DNA from: Pristionchus mayeri
Taxonomy: Eukaryota; Nematoda; Chromadorea; Rhabditida; Neodiplogasteridae
Assembly: GCA_036245805.1 (NCBI GenBank)
Contig: BTRK01000002.1
Location: 22,747,067-22,811,066 of the forward strand
Direction of reading: 5' to 3'
Length of the DNA: 64,000 bases
Shown here: positions 31,601-42,898 of the stretch, piece by piece
How positions within the stretch are numbered: the first letter of the stretch is position 1
How the letters are laid out: every line of letters begins with the position of its first letter
Program-made: the position numbers and the translations under genes
The notes under the pieces: model-generated
The model's database searches: none
What the model was told of the DNA's origin: nothing
What the model saw: the letters and a program-made list of their open reading frames with translations, nothing else

Positions 31601-34600
31601 AGTATGCTTGGCAAAGTTGGAAAAATGGAATTCGCCCTAAATGTGCATATATGTAGTACTCAGTGAGCACAGCTCGGGCATGACATATTTAGTGTTCTAG
31701 GCGGCGCGCTGAGAAGTGCTCGGCACTTTAGTCGAAAAACGTAAATTTTCGAAATTTGTGATTTCGCTATCGATCGGAACGAGTGTTACCTCAAAAAAAT
31801 CGGAATATTAATATGATTATATTTACCAAGTTTCATCCCTATCGGTTGTCAACTCTTTCTGAAAATTCGAAAAATCGAGAAATTTTGTAAATTTTTTATT
31901 ACAGCTCTTTCAGCAGAGTGGTTTGGGACTGTTTTGAATTCTTATTCTTGTAATACTAACTGACCACTAGCTATTGGGAGAAAACAAGGAAAATTAAAAA
32001 TAGACCTTTCGAGAAATTAGTGGTCAAGCGCTGAGAAGTCGAATAAAGTCAATTCATGATAATGCTCAAGACCTACCGTACCCCAATACCGAACCGGGGG
32101 TACAATGCTCTATAGTTTTCCTACACGCAGTACTCGATGAGGGAAGTCGACCAGCATCAGCAGAATTTCGAAACGCATCCACGCACGCCAGCGCGCTGAT
32201 GTTAAAAATAATCCAGAGATTACGGTAGTTATTTACCATAGCGCGCTGGCGCGCGAGGATGCGTTTCAAAATTCTGCATATGCTGGTCGACTTCCCTCAT
32301 CGAGCACTGCGTGTAGGAGAACTCTAGAGCATTGTACCCCCGGTTCGGTATTGGTGTACGGTAGGTCTTTGGCATTATCATGAACTGACTTTATTCGACT
32401 TTTCAGTGCTTGACACGGCATTTCACGGTCCGAATTACCGGTTGACGAAACGACTTACAGACCCCCAAATGCACGCGTCGACGTTTGTGCACACCACCGT
32501 GGGAATAATTAAATTTTTGAATGTTACCGTATCCATTAACTTTGCGCAAGGGATTTCGGAATAGTGCCAAAAATCAATCGATATTTTCAATCGATATCAG
32601 GGTTTCTGCGATGACTTTTTTCCGGCTCCGGTCTTGTGTGTGGCGGCCAGGTGCGCGCACCATGCCGCAACTTGGCGGTGGTGCAGTGGGCGGAGTCTTG
32701 GCTTTGTGTGTAAGCAAAATGCCGTGCTTGACCACTAATTTCTCGAAAGGTCTATTTTTAATTGTCATTGTTTTCTCCCAATAGCAGTGGTCAGTTAGTA
32801 CTACAAGAATCATAATTCAAAACGGTCCCAATCACTCTCCTGAAAGAGCTGTAATAAAAAATTTACTAAAAATAATCGATTTTTCGAATTTTCAGAAAGA
32901 GTTGACAACCGATATGGATTAAACTTGGTGCATATAATCATATGAATATTCTGTATTTTTTGGGGTAACGCTCGTTCCGATCGATAGCGAAATGACAAAT
33001 TTCGAAAATTTACGTTTTTCGACTAAAGTGCCGAGCACTTCTCAGCGCGCCGCCCAGAGCACTAAATATGCCACTCCCGAGCTGTACTCATCGAGTACTA
33101 CACATATACATATTTAGGGCGAATTCCATTTTTTCCAACTTTGCCAAGCCTCTGCACAAATATGTTCATTCACTCGGATAGTCTCTCTTAATTCTCTTTT
33201 TTTGTGGTTATGCATTCCGCCGAACGTTTGTCATTTCTCCGAAGCACTAGCCGATTTTCCCATTTAGGTTCTTTTAGGTTCTCAATTGAATCAAAATCGT
33301 GCCATTTGTGAGTCTATTGTCTGTGGTATAATCCGCATATTCTAGCGAATTGAGTGAACTCTCGTCTCTGATCGGAGTAATCCTCTTGGAAACGAGGATC
33401 GTACGGTTTCCATCTGAATTCCCGATGGAACTGTAGTGAGGGAAGTGGGACAGAGGTGTTTTCTCCCGTGGGAAAGAGATCGAATAACAGATTGAAGAGA
33501 GAGAGAGGGAGAAGGGAAAGGGCAGCGATAGCAGCTGATATCGAGAGATGCACTGGATCTAAGTACTCGAAGGCCTTTCTGCTTGGTCCCCTCCCCGTGA
33601 TCGTGATCATGGAATGGAGTCAATCCGATTGTCATTCTACTCAAGGGGCGATCTATGGTGTCACTCAAATCACGAGCAATTGGTTGAATAAAGTGTCGAG
33701 TTCCTGATCAGGGAAACAAGTAGACAGTTCACGATCTCTCCTTGAACCATCACACTGAGTTCAGCGAAATTCACGAAAAAGAAAGAAACATCACGCGAAA
33801 GTCTGAGACGACCGTCAAAACAAGTCCATTCGCTCTGACTTTTCGCTGCAGGACGATCCCCTCAGCACATTCATGTCTACATTCTCATTTCTCCCCTCCT
33901 CTCGGGGGGCGGACAAAACCTGAATGACCAAAAGCTCAAAAAATCACAGCTCGCTGGGAAGTTAAGATAGGAACTTGGGAGTTGTTGCATTGTCACCAGT
34001 ATGCCCTGCTCTACATCACCATAGTTAAATCTTCTAACTAGGCGATCTTGAGTTTCACTCCATATCTATGTATAGGTGTTCATGGTCTAAAATTGCAAAT
34101 TTGAGAGGAAATTCATGGTTAGATAAACACGACATAAGGCAACCAATCGGTATTCCAGTGCCCCAGAAATTACTGCACCCAGGTGACATGGGAATTGATT
34201 GATTACGGTATTTGGTGTTTATCTAACCATGAATTTCCACCCAAATTCGCAATTTTATACCATGAACCCCTATTCATAGGTGAGGTGTGAAACTCAACAT
34301 CGCCTAGTTAGAAAATTTAAATATGGTGATGTTGAGCAGGGCATAATGGTGTCAATGCAACAACTCTCCAAGTTCCTATCCCAACTTCCCAATGAGTTGT
34401 GATTTTTTGAGCTTTTGGTCATTTAGGTTTTGTCCGCCCCCCTCCTCTCCTGCATGCAAGCAAAAGATAATACTTTCATTGAAGGCCATACTATTTACTG
34501 TTACAAGTATGCAGTGACCTCCTCAGTAGTATTTTAATCGCCAGTTCTTCGGTATTCGACAGTTGAGAGTTCACATGAACCTCATGATTGAGCAATTACC

Positions 34601-36316
34601 ATTGATAGACTATAAAACCCGCTTCTCGAGGTGACAGCATTTCTATTTCTGGAGTGGTGCTAGTAAGAATAGCACATTCGACCGGTGGAGGGAAAGAGGG
34701 AGAAGACAGAGACAGGGGAGTGCATTTTTCCCTCTACGGTGCAGCCTCTTCTCATATCTAGATACTAACAAAACAGCTACGGAATGTTGAGTGAATGGGA
34801 AAGCAATTAGAGGGAAACTTTTTCAAGTAATAAATTATGTGATTGTCAAAGAGCTACCGTACCGACGTTGCAGTCTCGATGCGAGATGTCTGCCAGTGGC
34901 ATCTCGATCCGGTCGCACGGCTGGAATACGGTAAGGTGAAGGGATACGAATCAATAACTGAATTGGAAGTTCTCTAGAGGAAGCTGTCAAGAGTACCTTT
35001 GGGGTCCATGCCAGCCTCGATGCATCTGAGAGAAGGAAATTAGGGGAGGGGATGAGAAAGAGATCTCACTTTTTGAATCTGCAGAAGCGACAGGAGTTCC
35101 TCTCGTGTCGATCTACGATGCATCTCCCGTTGTATCGACACGTGTACTCCTGGGGACGCTTCAGTCTGGAAGGAATGACGTCACTCTCAGTCTATATCGA
35201 GAGTAGAAGGGCGAATGGATGATAGTTCTCTGATCTCCCTTTGTTGTCTCCATAACTTGGGCACATGAGATGATTATACTCGCACCCATTCACTTATCAG
35301 ATCAAGGGATTGATTAGATACAAGGGTTCGTAGACTTCATGAGAACTAAGTGATACTGATAGGTACACAAACGAGGAGGCTCCTCTAGAGAACTTCCAAT
35401 TCATTCCTAATTTCAATAGACTGAGTGAGAATCAATCCCACTGTGGTTGTTTCATCTCAGTATTTTTCCCTTCCGTCTAATATTCACTTCCATCGTTCTC
35501 TTCCATATGATTTCATCGTCCTTCACGGGGTCAGATCAACAATTTGTCCCTCCTCCAAACGGAATTTATTTCACTAATCCATCTTTCGTCCGGTTGTCTG
35601 TCTCTCTGTCGCTCTCGCCTTCCCTCGCTCATTCCACCCATCAACCCATCGATACAATGATAGAGTAGATCACGAGAGGGGGAGGGCAGAGACGCAGAGG
35701 GGAAACGAGTTGGGTCGCAGAGCTATTCGGGCAACGAGAGAGAGAGAGAGTGTCACTGCAACATTTTGGTCGAATTTAGAGCTGTTACCTTCCCACAAAA
35801 ATGAACTCAAATGGGACGGAGTCCGAAGTCACAAGTTCTCAGTTGATTCGCACCCATGACTTAGCAACGGTGGGACTCTCTCACAAAGTGTACGTTTACA
35901 CGCCAAATTGGCGCTTCTTCCTATCCTTTTGCGAGTTTGAACGGAGTGAGATCGAAGAAGCAAGAGGACTCGTGTGAATGAGATCAGTGGAAGAGGAGGG
36001 AGCGATGAAACAACTGAGAGATCCAACCACTCCCTCTGACGAGAGAGAGAGAGGGGAAGGGAGAGAGACTGACGTCCTTCTGAAGAATCCCTTGCATCCG
36101 AAGCACGCGAGCACTCCGTAGTGCATCTTCGCAGGCACGTCGCCACACACTCGACACGCATCCAGATGGGGCTGCAGAAAGAGGAATTAGGGAATCAAAT
36201 CAATCAGTGGAGAGTGGGTTGGGGACAAAGAAAGGGTGAGTGCTCACATCTGATCCATGATGGTGCTGCTGTGCGAGTCCATTGGAAGAAGAAGAGGGAG
36301 AAGTGTGATGGGGCAT
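28670..36316 (-). CDS. HNF4-type nuclear hormone receptor
   Basis: Ligand- or lipid-sensing transcription factor. Start at 36316 gives [20 protein letters not shown]. The DNA-binding domain has [20 protein letters not shown] with [10 protein letters not shown] (first zinc finger, P-box CFGCKG), then [20 protein letters not shown] and [20 protein letters not shown] (second finger). A hinge includes [19 protein letters not shown]. After a large intron the ligand-binding domain follows: [98 protein letters not shown] with [11 protein letters not shown], and an AF-2-like [12 protein letters not shown]. The tail is Gln/Pro/Gly-rich ([18 protein letters not shown]) and ends NGYYR. The order and the [10 protein letters not shown] helix match HNF4-related nematode receptors. 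The intron between hinge and LBD (about 31.56-34.86 kb) holds a giant foldback, an inserted repeat and a MITE. Confidence 0.85.
31580..33191. mobile_element. Giant foldback (palindromic) element, TTAA ends
   Basis: Inverted arms of about 620 bp each: left 31580-32203 and right 32236-33191 (less a 311-bp insertion), around a loop of about 32 bp. The ends read TTAAGAGAGACTATC and its complement. Matching blocks between the arms include TTGGCAAAGTTGG, GTGCTCGGCACTTTAGTCG, the GTCAAGC segment and GGGGGTACAATGCTC. The arms differ by scattered substitutions, so the element is not brand new. No transposase frame. It lies in the large intron of the nuclear receptor. Confidence 0.85.
32415..32725. mobile_element. 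311-bp repeat with ACGGCATT ends, copy 1
   Basis: Inserted into the right arm of the foldback: the arm sequence is interrupted here while the left arm is continuous. The flanking duplication can be read as GCTTGAC (32408-32414 and 32726-32732) or the shorter CTTGA. Short inverted ends ACGGCATTT and AAATGCCGT. A second, reverse-oriented copy is at 38678-38987. Confidence 0.85.
33314..33610 (-). CDS. Possible small membrane protein nested in a receptor intron
   Basis: A 98-codon unspliced ORF starting [18 protein letters not shown], with one hydrophobic stretch ([20 protein letters not shown]) and a charged tail ([20 protein letters not shown]). The composition is protein-like and not low complexity. 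There is no known family, and it could be a remnant of an inserted sequence between the foldback and the MITE. Confidence 0.3.
   Translation of the reverse strand: MITITGRGPSRKAFEYLDPVHLSISAAIAALSLLPLSLFNLLFDLFPTGENTSVPLPSLQFHREFRWKPYDPRFQEDYSDQRREFTQFARICGLYHRQ
33904..34440. mobile_element. MITE related to the one at 22402, 9-bp duplication
   Basis: Flanked by CCTCCTCTC at 33895-33903 and 34441-34449. The ends are GGGGGGCGGACAAAACCT and the complement, with long imperfect inverted arms (left TTGGGAGTTGTTGCATTGTC, right complement near 34350). The core CTAGGCGATCTTGAGTTTCA matches the 22.4-kb element. No coding capacity. Confidence 0.82.
34450..34860. other. Intronic DNA of the nuclear receptor gene
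   Basis: Nothing recognisable besides a TATAAAA-like box near 34611 and purine-rich sequence; it belongs to the large intron. Confidence 0.35.
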
Positions 36317-39265
36317 CTCGCGATCTGATTCTAACCTCAAAAGGGAACAGAAGATGGAGTGGAAGGATGGGAATCGATCGAGGGAAGAAGCGATAAGGGG
36401 GAGAGTGGTTACAAAAAGAGTTGATAAGGAGATTGAAGTGTTGCAAGGGGCAACAATTCATTAATGAATATTCCCTTCCTCTTCTTCTAGGTCTACGTTG
36501 AAGAAAATGAAGAGCTTTTCAATCATTAGTATGATAACGTTGTGAAAAATAGGAGAGGTTTGCTCGACAAATAATTCGACCAACGCTCAGAAAAGACACT
36601 TGAAGACGAGAATAGAATAGATGATTAGAAGGTGAGACAGAGATTGAGAGATCAACAACGTTGAAACGTACACTTAATTAGAAGCCAATTGAAAAGCTCT
36701 GGAGATAAAATAGAGGACTTTGCAGTGTGCGAAGTGAAGGGAGAGAATGGATCACTCATAGGTCAAGGATAGGACAGGCGTCCTTTGATAGGAGGCAGAT
36801 AAAGTAATAGAGTGAAATGAAGAGGAGTGTGGAAATAGTGATGGATGAACGAGATATTGATATTGATCGAATGGGAAACAACTCGTTTCGGATTGGATCG
36901 ACGAGTGAAGAGAGAGAGAGTCAATCAGAGGATTCAGAGGAAGAATGATTATGATGAGAGAAGGGAAGAATGAGAGAGAAGAGTGAGGGAAGCATCGAAA
37001 CTGAAGGGAAGTTGGAAGTGATCAGGGAGGGGGAGATGGATGGGGAGAGAGGGAGAGAAGGGAGAGGAAGAGAGGAGGAGAAGGGAGGGGAGGGCAGTGA
37101 TGGCACGAATGAGGGAACAAGAAGAGTGAAGAGATCGAGGAGAGAAGAGGAGAGTGAGAAAGAGAGTATGAGGAAGGAAGAGAGAGAGAGTGAAGCATGT
37201 GGATGGGAGAAGTTCTGAAGGGAAGGTTGAAATGAGGTTTCCGGAAGGGAGTTAGTGAGTCAGAGAGAGAGAAGGAAGGGGAGATAAGGTATCAATGGTG
37301 ATTTACTCCCGTCTAGATAAGATTGCGATGATGGGAGAATGGAGAGGGAGTTGTAAATGGAGAGAGTCAAGGTTTACTGTGAAGACGAGCCATTGATTCC
37401 TTCCTGAGTTCAGCCACATATCATCTAATTCATATTCCATTCATGTGATGAAGATGAAAATGGAAAAATGAATCATACAGAGTTCAACAAGTGAAAACGA
37501 CAAAAACTGCCCAATAAATCATTTGAATGAAATATTTTATCGGACTGATTTCAGATCTTTTTAGTGAATTCGACCAGCTAAAATGCTGATGGGAAATGTA
37601 AAATAGCTGAAGAATCTGCAAAGAAATCGAAGGGGGAAACAGGGGGGGAGGGGGGGCTCCTCTAGCAACGGAAATAAGATGAGATCAGAAAACTACGAGA
37701 TGAATGGGGTGAAATGGCTATGGTTTAGGTGCGATTTATTCCCATTTTGGATGTTCGATTTCGTGGTGGAGAGAATGGGAAGGGAATTAGGACAAATGTG
37801 CACCTGAGGAGATCAGAATCAATTGAGATGTGAAGATACATCAAGATGAAAAGGGAAATCCAAATGAGCAATTTCATGGGTTCGAACGTTTCTCGAATTC
37901 GTCATGGTAGTAAAGAGGAGGCGGAGTCTCAATGTGGGTGCATCTCCAGTTCACACCACTCGATATTTTTAGTCCGAGAATGACCATGGGTACTACCTGT
38001 CACAGAGAACGAGCCAGCCACTATGAGCAAGGAAGTAGTGGCTCTCACTAAAAGAGAATGTCCGACTGCCGAAACATCGGGAAGGAAAAAAAGAAACACA
38101 CACACACACACATTCACGTTGGCAGAAGGGGCGCGGAGAAGAGAGAGAGAGAGGGGAGGGAGGGAGAAAGAAGAAAAGAAGTATGAAAAGAGAGCACTCG
38201 AATTGAAGAGAGACTGGAGAAACTCTGGCTGAATATACAGAGAGGACCCACACTGTCTCTGTGCTCTCTCCATCTCCCGTGCAATCTCTCCCTTCTCTGC
38301 CTGCCTCTCGCAGCCTCTCATCGACTCTGTGGAGGGATACCCTCAGGCGGACGAGAGACGACGACTGAGGACTCACCAAGGACCACAGTGTGATTCAGAG
38401 GTGTAATTTGGGAAATGGAAGAAACTAGGACACGCTGTACAAATGTGGACTATATGGGAATGCAGCCCCGACCAAGGTTGAGATCCAATGGAACGATGTT
38501 CCTCTCGGTGGAGATGCACGTGAAAGGACGAAGTACACGTGAAGATGAAAAGCGGTCTGAAATATTTTGAGCCTTGCAAAAATGAAACGAATGGATACTC
38601 AAAATAGTTGTGAATGCTCTCAATGTATGAATGTCTTTAGATCGATAAAACCATAATTTAGTCTAAATTATTTAGACACGGCATTTCGAGCACACACAAA
38701 ACCAAGACTCCGCCCACTACACCACCGCCAGGGTGCGGCATGGTGCGCGCACCTGGCCGCCGTACACAAGACCGGAGCCGGAAAAAGTCATCGCAGAAAC
38801 CCTGATATCGATTGAAACTATCGATTGATTTTTGGTCCTATGCCGAGATCCCTTGGGAAATGTGAATGGATACGGTATCATTCAAAAATTTAATTATTCC
38901 CACGGTGGTGTGCACAAACGTCGACGCGTGCATTTGGGGGTCTGTAAGTCGTTTCGTCAACCGGCAATTCGGACCGTGAAATGCCGTGTTACAGTGAAAT
39001 TTAAAATAAATCACTTCACGACTCAGAACCGCGACGCGTTTGGTTACGGTAGTACGCGTCAGCGGTTTTTCGAAAGCCGTCTCGCGTTCTCATTCTTCTA
39101 ATTCATTTTTCCGTTCTTCCACTCGTTGCTTTTGCGTCTCTTTCTTTTCTCATATTCTAGTGGATATTGAGTATGCTGCCCTTCGATTTAAACCTATTTA
39201 TATGTCACAGACATGCTAAATTTGTATTTACAGAGATTTCAAACTTGCCTTTTTTTGAACACGAG
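36317..39265. other. Intergenic, purine-rich, between divergent genes
   Basis: Upstream of the minus-strand nuclear receptor and the plus-strand FUS-like gene. Long GA-rich runs (36890-37230) generate spurious ORFs. There is a (CA)n run near 38097-38112 and the second copy of the 311-bp repeat at 38678-38987. Non-coding 5' exons of either gene may lie here; I cannot place them. Confidence 0.5.
38678..38987. mobile_element. 310-bp repeat with ACGGCATT ends, copy 2 (inverted)
   Basis: Reverse complement of 32415-32725 over nearly its whole length: shared blocks include GCATGGTGCGCGCACCTGGC, CCGGAGCCGGAAAAAGTCAT, AACGTCGACGCGTGCATTTG and GTAAGTCGTTTCGTCAACCG. The ends are ACGGCATTTC and its complement. 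No clear target duplication remains here. Confidence 0.85.
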
Positions 39266-42200
39266 ATGGCGAGTTACGGGAATGGTTCGGCACCCCCGGC
39301 AGGTCCCCAGGGCCGTGGACCACCTGGAGGAGCGAACGGAGCAGCTGGCGGAGATAAGGGATATCAGTACGACCCTGCAGTACGTTTTTTTTATGTTTTA
39401 AGCTTTTTGATGTTGTGGATTGTATAGTTTAGTTTCCTCGTGATTAAACGAGATATTTGTAGACACTAGCCGAGTACGAGCGTGCGTGGGCGCAGTACTA
39501 CGCGTCGATCGGACAGCCTCCTCCCCCTGGCGGGCCTGGATCAGGGGCTGCCGCTGGGGGAAAACCACCCGGACCTGGAGGACCCCCGCGTGCTGCTGCT
39601 GGAGGAGAAGGAGATGTGAGTCATAACGATCTGACCCTTGCCACTCAACTACAAAAGGCCTATATTCCATTAATTCAGTACTATGGTGGATACGGCAATG
39701 GAGGCGGGTACGGAGGAGGAGGAGGCGGCGGAGGAGGAGCTCCTCCTGCACGTGAGTACATCCTCAAGTCTATGGCATGGCAGTTAAGTGTACATGTTAA
39801 GGTGGGCCGAGTCGATGGGACAATCAGGGTGGAGGAGATGCGGGACCCCCGCCCCCAGGAGGAGGACGCGGTGGATTCAGAGGGTTAGTCTTTGATGCCA
39901 TTTATTTTAATTTTCTCGTGAAAACAGCGAAAGGTAAAATTTTCTAAAGGGTTTGATGGGAATGGAAATCCAGTCTCGATTCAGGGAAAATTGGTCCGTG
40001 GCAGGTTCTCAAGTGTCGATCGAAACGAGACGCGTTATCAAGGAAAAAATGATTGAATTCACCGAAATTCGTTGAAAATTGAGAAAATAAAACGAGTGAA
40101 AATATGAAAACAATAAACTTCGAGAATTGTATCTCTCTTGTCATAATCACTCGGTGAATTCATATTTCAGTGCTCCGAGCGGCGGAGCTAGAGGAGGTGG
40201 TTACTCAGGTACTGAAAATGATCGAAAGAATATATTTTTATGGTTCTATTCTTTTTCTATCAATTCATACGTGGTATGTAGCAGTCTCTTTGTTTGCATA
40301 CATTTAGGAAATCCCATGCCACGTATGAATACAAATAAAATTGCTGCGTGGGCGATACAGAAATTGTGAGTGAAATTATGCCGGGTGTCCGCGAAATTCG
40401 AAAATAAATACCGTTGTTGAAAATCTGCTTCGCGTAATGAAATATTTGGTATTAATGGGACATTGCATTGGTTCGTCGAAATTATTGGAGAGAGTGCATT
40501 GAGTGAGGTCCTTATTCTACAGACAACAAAATATGATGTGTCGTGATGTTGCTGACGTCTTTCACTCTGCATGATGCAATCTAGTTCGTCCATTTGAGTG
40601 ATGTCATTGTAGGCGGTGATCGAGGACGGGGCGGAGGAGGACGAGGAGGAGGGGGAGGGGGAGACAGAGGAGGATATGGTGGAGCAGGAGGACCCCCTGG
40701 TACGATTTTTTACAGCCAAGTTAAATTTTAAAATAAAATTTAAAACATGATTAAACAGTCGGTTTCTATAAATACCTCGCCCCGCCGAATCCCTTGACAC
40801 AACTGAGATATAGCGCGCAGCTTTCTGCTTGGTCTCCCGCATTCTAACCGACCGTGTCAACTCTTCCTGTTCATATTTTATATTATTGTTTCAGGTGGAT
40901 ACGGTGGAGACTACGGCGGATACGGAAATGGTGGAGGCTACGGAGGAGGTATGATCGTGTGCTTTTTTCTCTCTAAAAAACGCCTACTATTCAGACTACG
41001 GAGGATATGGAGGAGATGCCGGATACGGGGGCGATGGCGGATACGGAGGCTATGGTAATTTAACATCTCAATTGAGTTTTCAATTACCGTAGGGTTTTGA
41101 GCAAGATGTATCTTAATCGTTTAGGAGGGGGAGGTCCTGGATATGGCGGAGGAGGATACGGAGGTGATCGTGGAGGAAGAGGAGGCTTCGGTGGCGGACG
41201 AGGTACTTGCCATATAAAATTGAAATTATGGTTTTGCAAAATATCAGTGAAGAATACTCTTTGAGGACGTGGTGGTGGTGGCCGTGGAGGAGGAGGAGAT
41301 AGAGGAGGGATGGGAGGAGGACAATCGGGAGGACCCCGTGCCCCTCGTGATGGAGAAGTCGAACTGAAGGAAACTGTATTCGTCCAGAACATTCCCACCT
41401 CGTCAGTTTATATCCATTCCTTCCTTGCCAATTAGTTGTAATATCTTCATAGTTATTCAATGAGTTAATCACAGTGCGAATGAGGGCTACATAGCGGATG
41501 TTTTCTCTGCGGCAGGAGAAATCGCCAAGCACGACAAGACTGGCGCCCCCAGGATCAAGATCTACACTGATAGGTTAGTTCTGCTTCCCTCGCTCGTTCT
41601 TGGAGCAGACGTGCTTGTCATTTTATTACTTGGATTATTTCTAAATATTTTCCACTTCCAACATTTTGTACTACCCTGGGAACTTGCAGGAACACGGGAA
41701 TGCCCAAGGGCGAGTGCATGATCACATTCGTGGACGGGGACACTGCAGCCAAGATTATCGCCACCTACGACGGTCAGTGAAGTCGGATTGATTCTCCACT
41801 TCCATCCCTCTATCTCCCTCCCTTTATTCGTGTCAAAAATTTGTCAACATTAATTGATGCACTTGAATCGTACGTAATTATTGATTTGATACTGTGCTCA
41901 TGTGACAATGTACAGGCCAGTCGTTCCCTGGATGCGAGGATCGGATGCGACTGACTCTCGCTCGTTTCAAGGCTGATCCCGCTAGACAGAGCGGAGGATT
42001 CGGTGGTGGACGTGGAGGTGGAGGAGGTAATAACACCCAGTAGGAAAGGTGGCAATTGTATTATCATAATGCAGGTCGTGGAGGAGGGTTCGGAGGTGAT
42101 CGTGGAGGAAGAGGTGGATTCGGAGGAGGAAGAGGGGGAGGGGGAGGAGGAGGAGGATTTGGAGGTACGTTTTGATTTACTTTACTCTGCTATATACTTT

Positions 42201-42526
42201 ATATATTTGGCAATTGACTTGACTTTTCTCTTCAGGTGGTCGTGGAGGCGGGAATGCGAACATGGACAACCGACCGGGAGATTGGCCATGCGAGTGCGGC
42301 AACTCCAACTTCGGATTCAGACAGGAGTGCAATCGGTGTGGAGCAGCAAAGCCAGGAGGAGGAGGAGGAGGTAAGGATGGGGACTGACAACCTGAATATC
42401 GATCCCCTTTGTTCTCCCTTACGAAATTGAAGATGTGCAGCAATGAATGTTCCTTTTGCAGGAGGACCGATGAGAGGTGGTGGAGGAGGAGGGGGACACA
42501 GAGGCGATCGACATGCCCCCTACTAG
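39266..42526 (+). CDS. fust-1: FUS/EWS/TAF15 (FET)-like RNA-binding protein
   Basis: RNA-binding protein acting in transcription and splicing in the nucleus. Start [21 protein letters not shown] Gly/Tyr-rich low-complexity N-terminal half contains repeated GGYGG and GDRGG units spread over several short exons (39476-41340). One [23 protein letters not shown] (RNP2-like VFVQNI), [40 protein letters not shown] (RNP1-like KGECMITF). Then RGG repeats and a RanBP2-type zinc finger [23 protein letters not shown] split over the text here as CxC, then CNRCG with flanking W and N. The tail is [14 protein letters not shown], stop 42526. The order low-complexity, RRM, RGG, zinc finger, RGG is the FET family arrangement; the C. 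elegans member is FUST-1. Symbol given by family, not by a database match. Confidence 0.88.
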
Positions 42527-42898
42527 ATGGTGGTCCCTCGCATTTGACGTTTAATTGTTATCCATTCCTACCGTAGCTTCGAAGGCCCTCATGTCGGAAT
42601 CCATTATGATATCCCCAAACACTCAGTTTTATTGATCTTGCAAAATCTTGAGACTCGTTAGCCCAAGATTCCACGTTTTCTAGTTTGTTCCCGATTATAA
42701 TATTTTTTGATGTTGTGTTATGTGTTTCGTCCCAAGCTGGCAATAAATTATCTTTCGCCCATATCTCGCACTTAGACACCGAAGGAATGGGGAATGCGTG
42801 CGGAACGAGCATCTCACTGGTATTTGCATGTAGAGAATGGCGAGTGATGACGGGGCTCATTCCTATCGGGTTTCCATTCACCTCGCGGTTCTCCCATA

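Noticed and set aside
36970..37218. 82-codon ORF rich in Glu, Arg and Gly
   Set aside because: It lies in a GA-rich low-complexity tract; stops are rare there by composition and no splice sites or family motif support it.
37929..38379. Two overlapping 128-130 codon minus-strand ORFs
   Set aside because: They run through GA and CA repeats, have no family signature and are open in two frames.
42003..42374. 123-codon ORF with EEE runs
   Set aside because: Out-of-frame reading of the RGG exons of the FUS-like gene.
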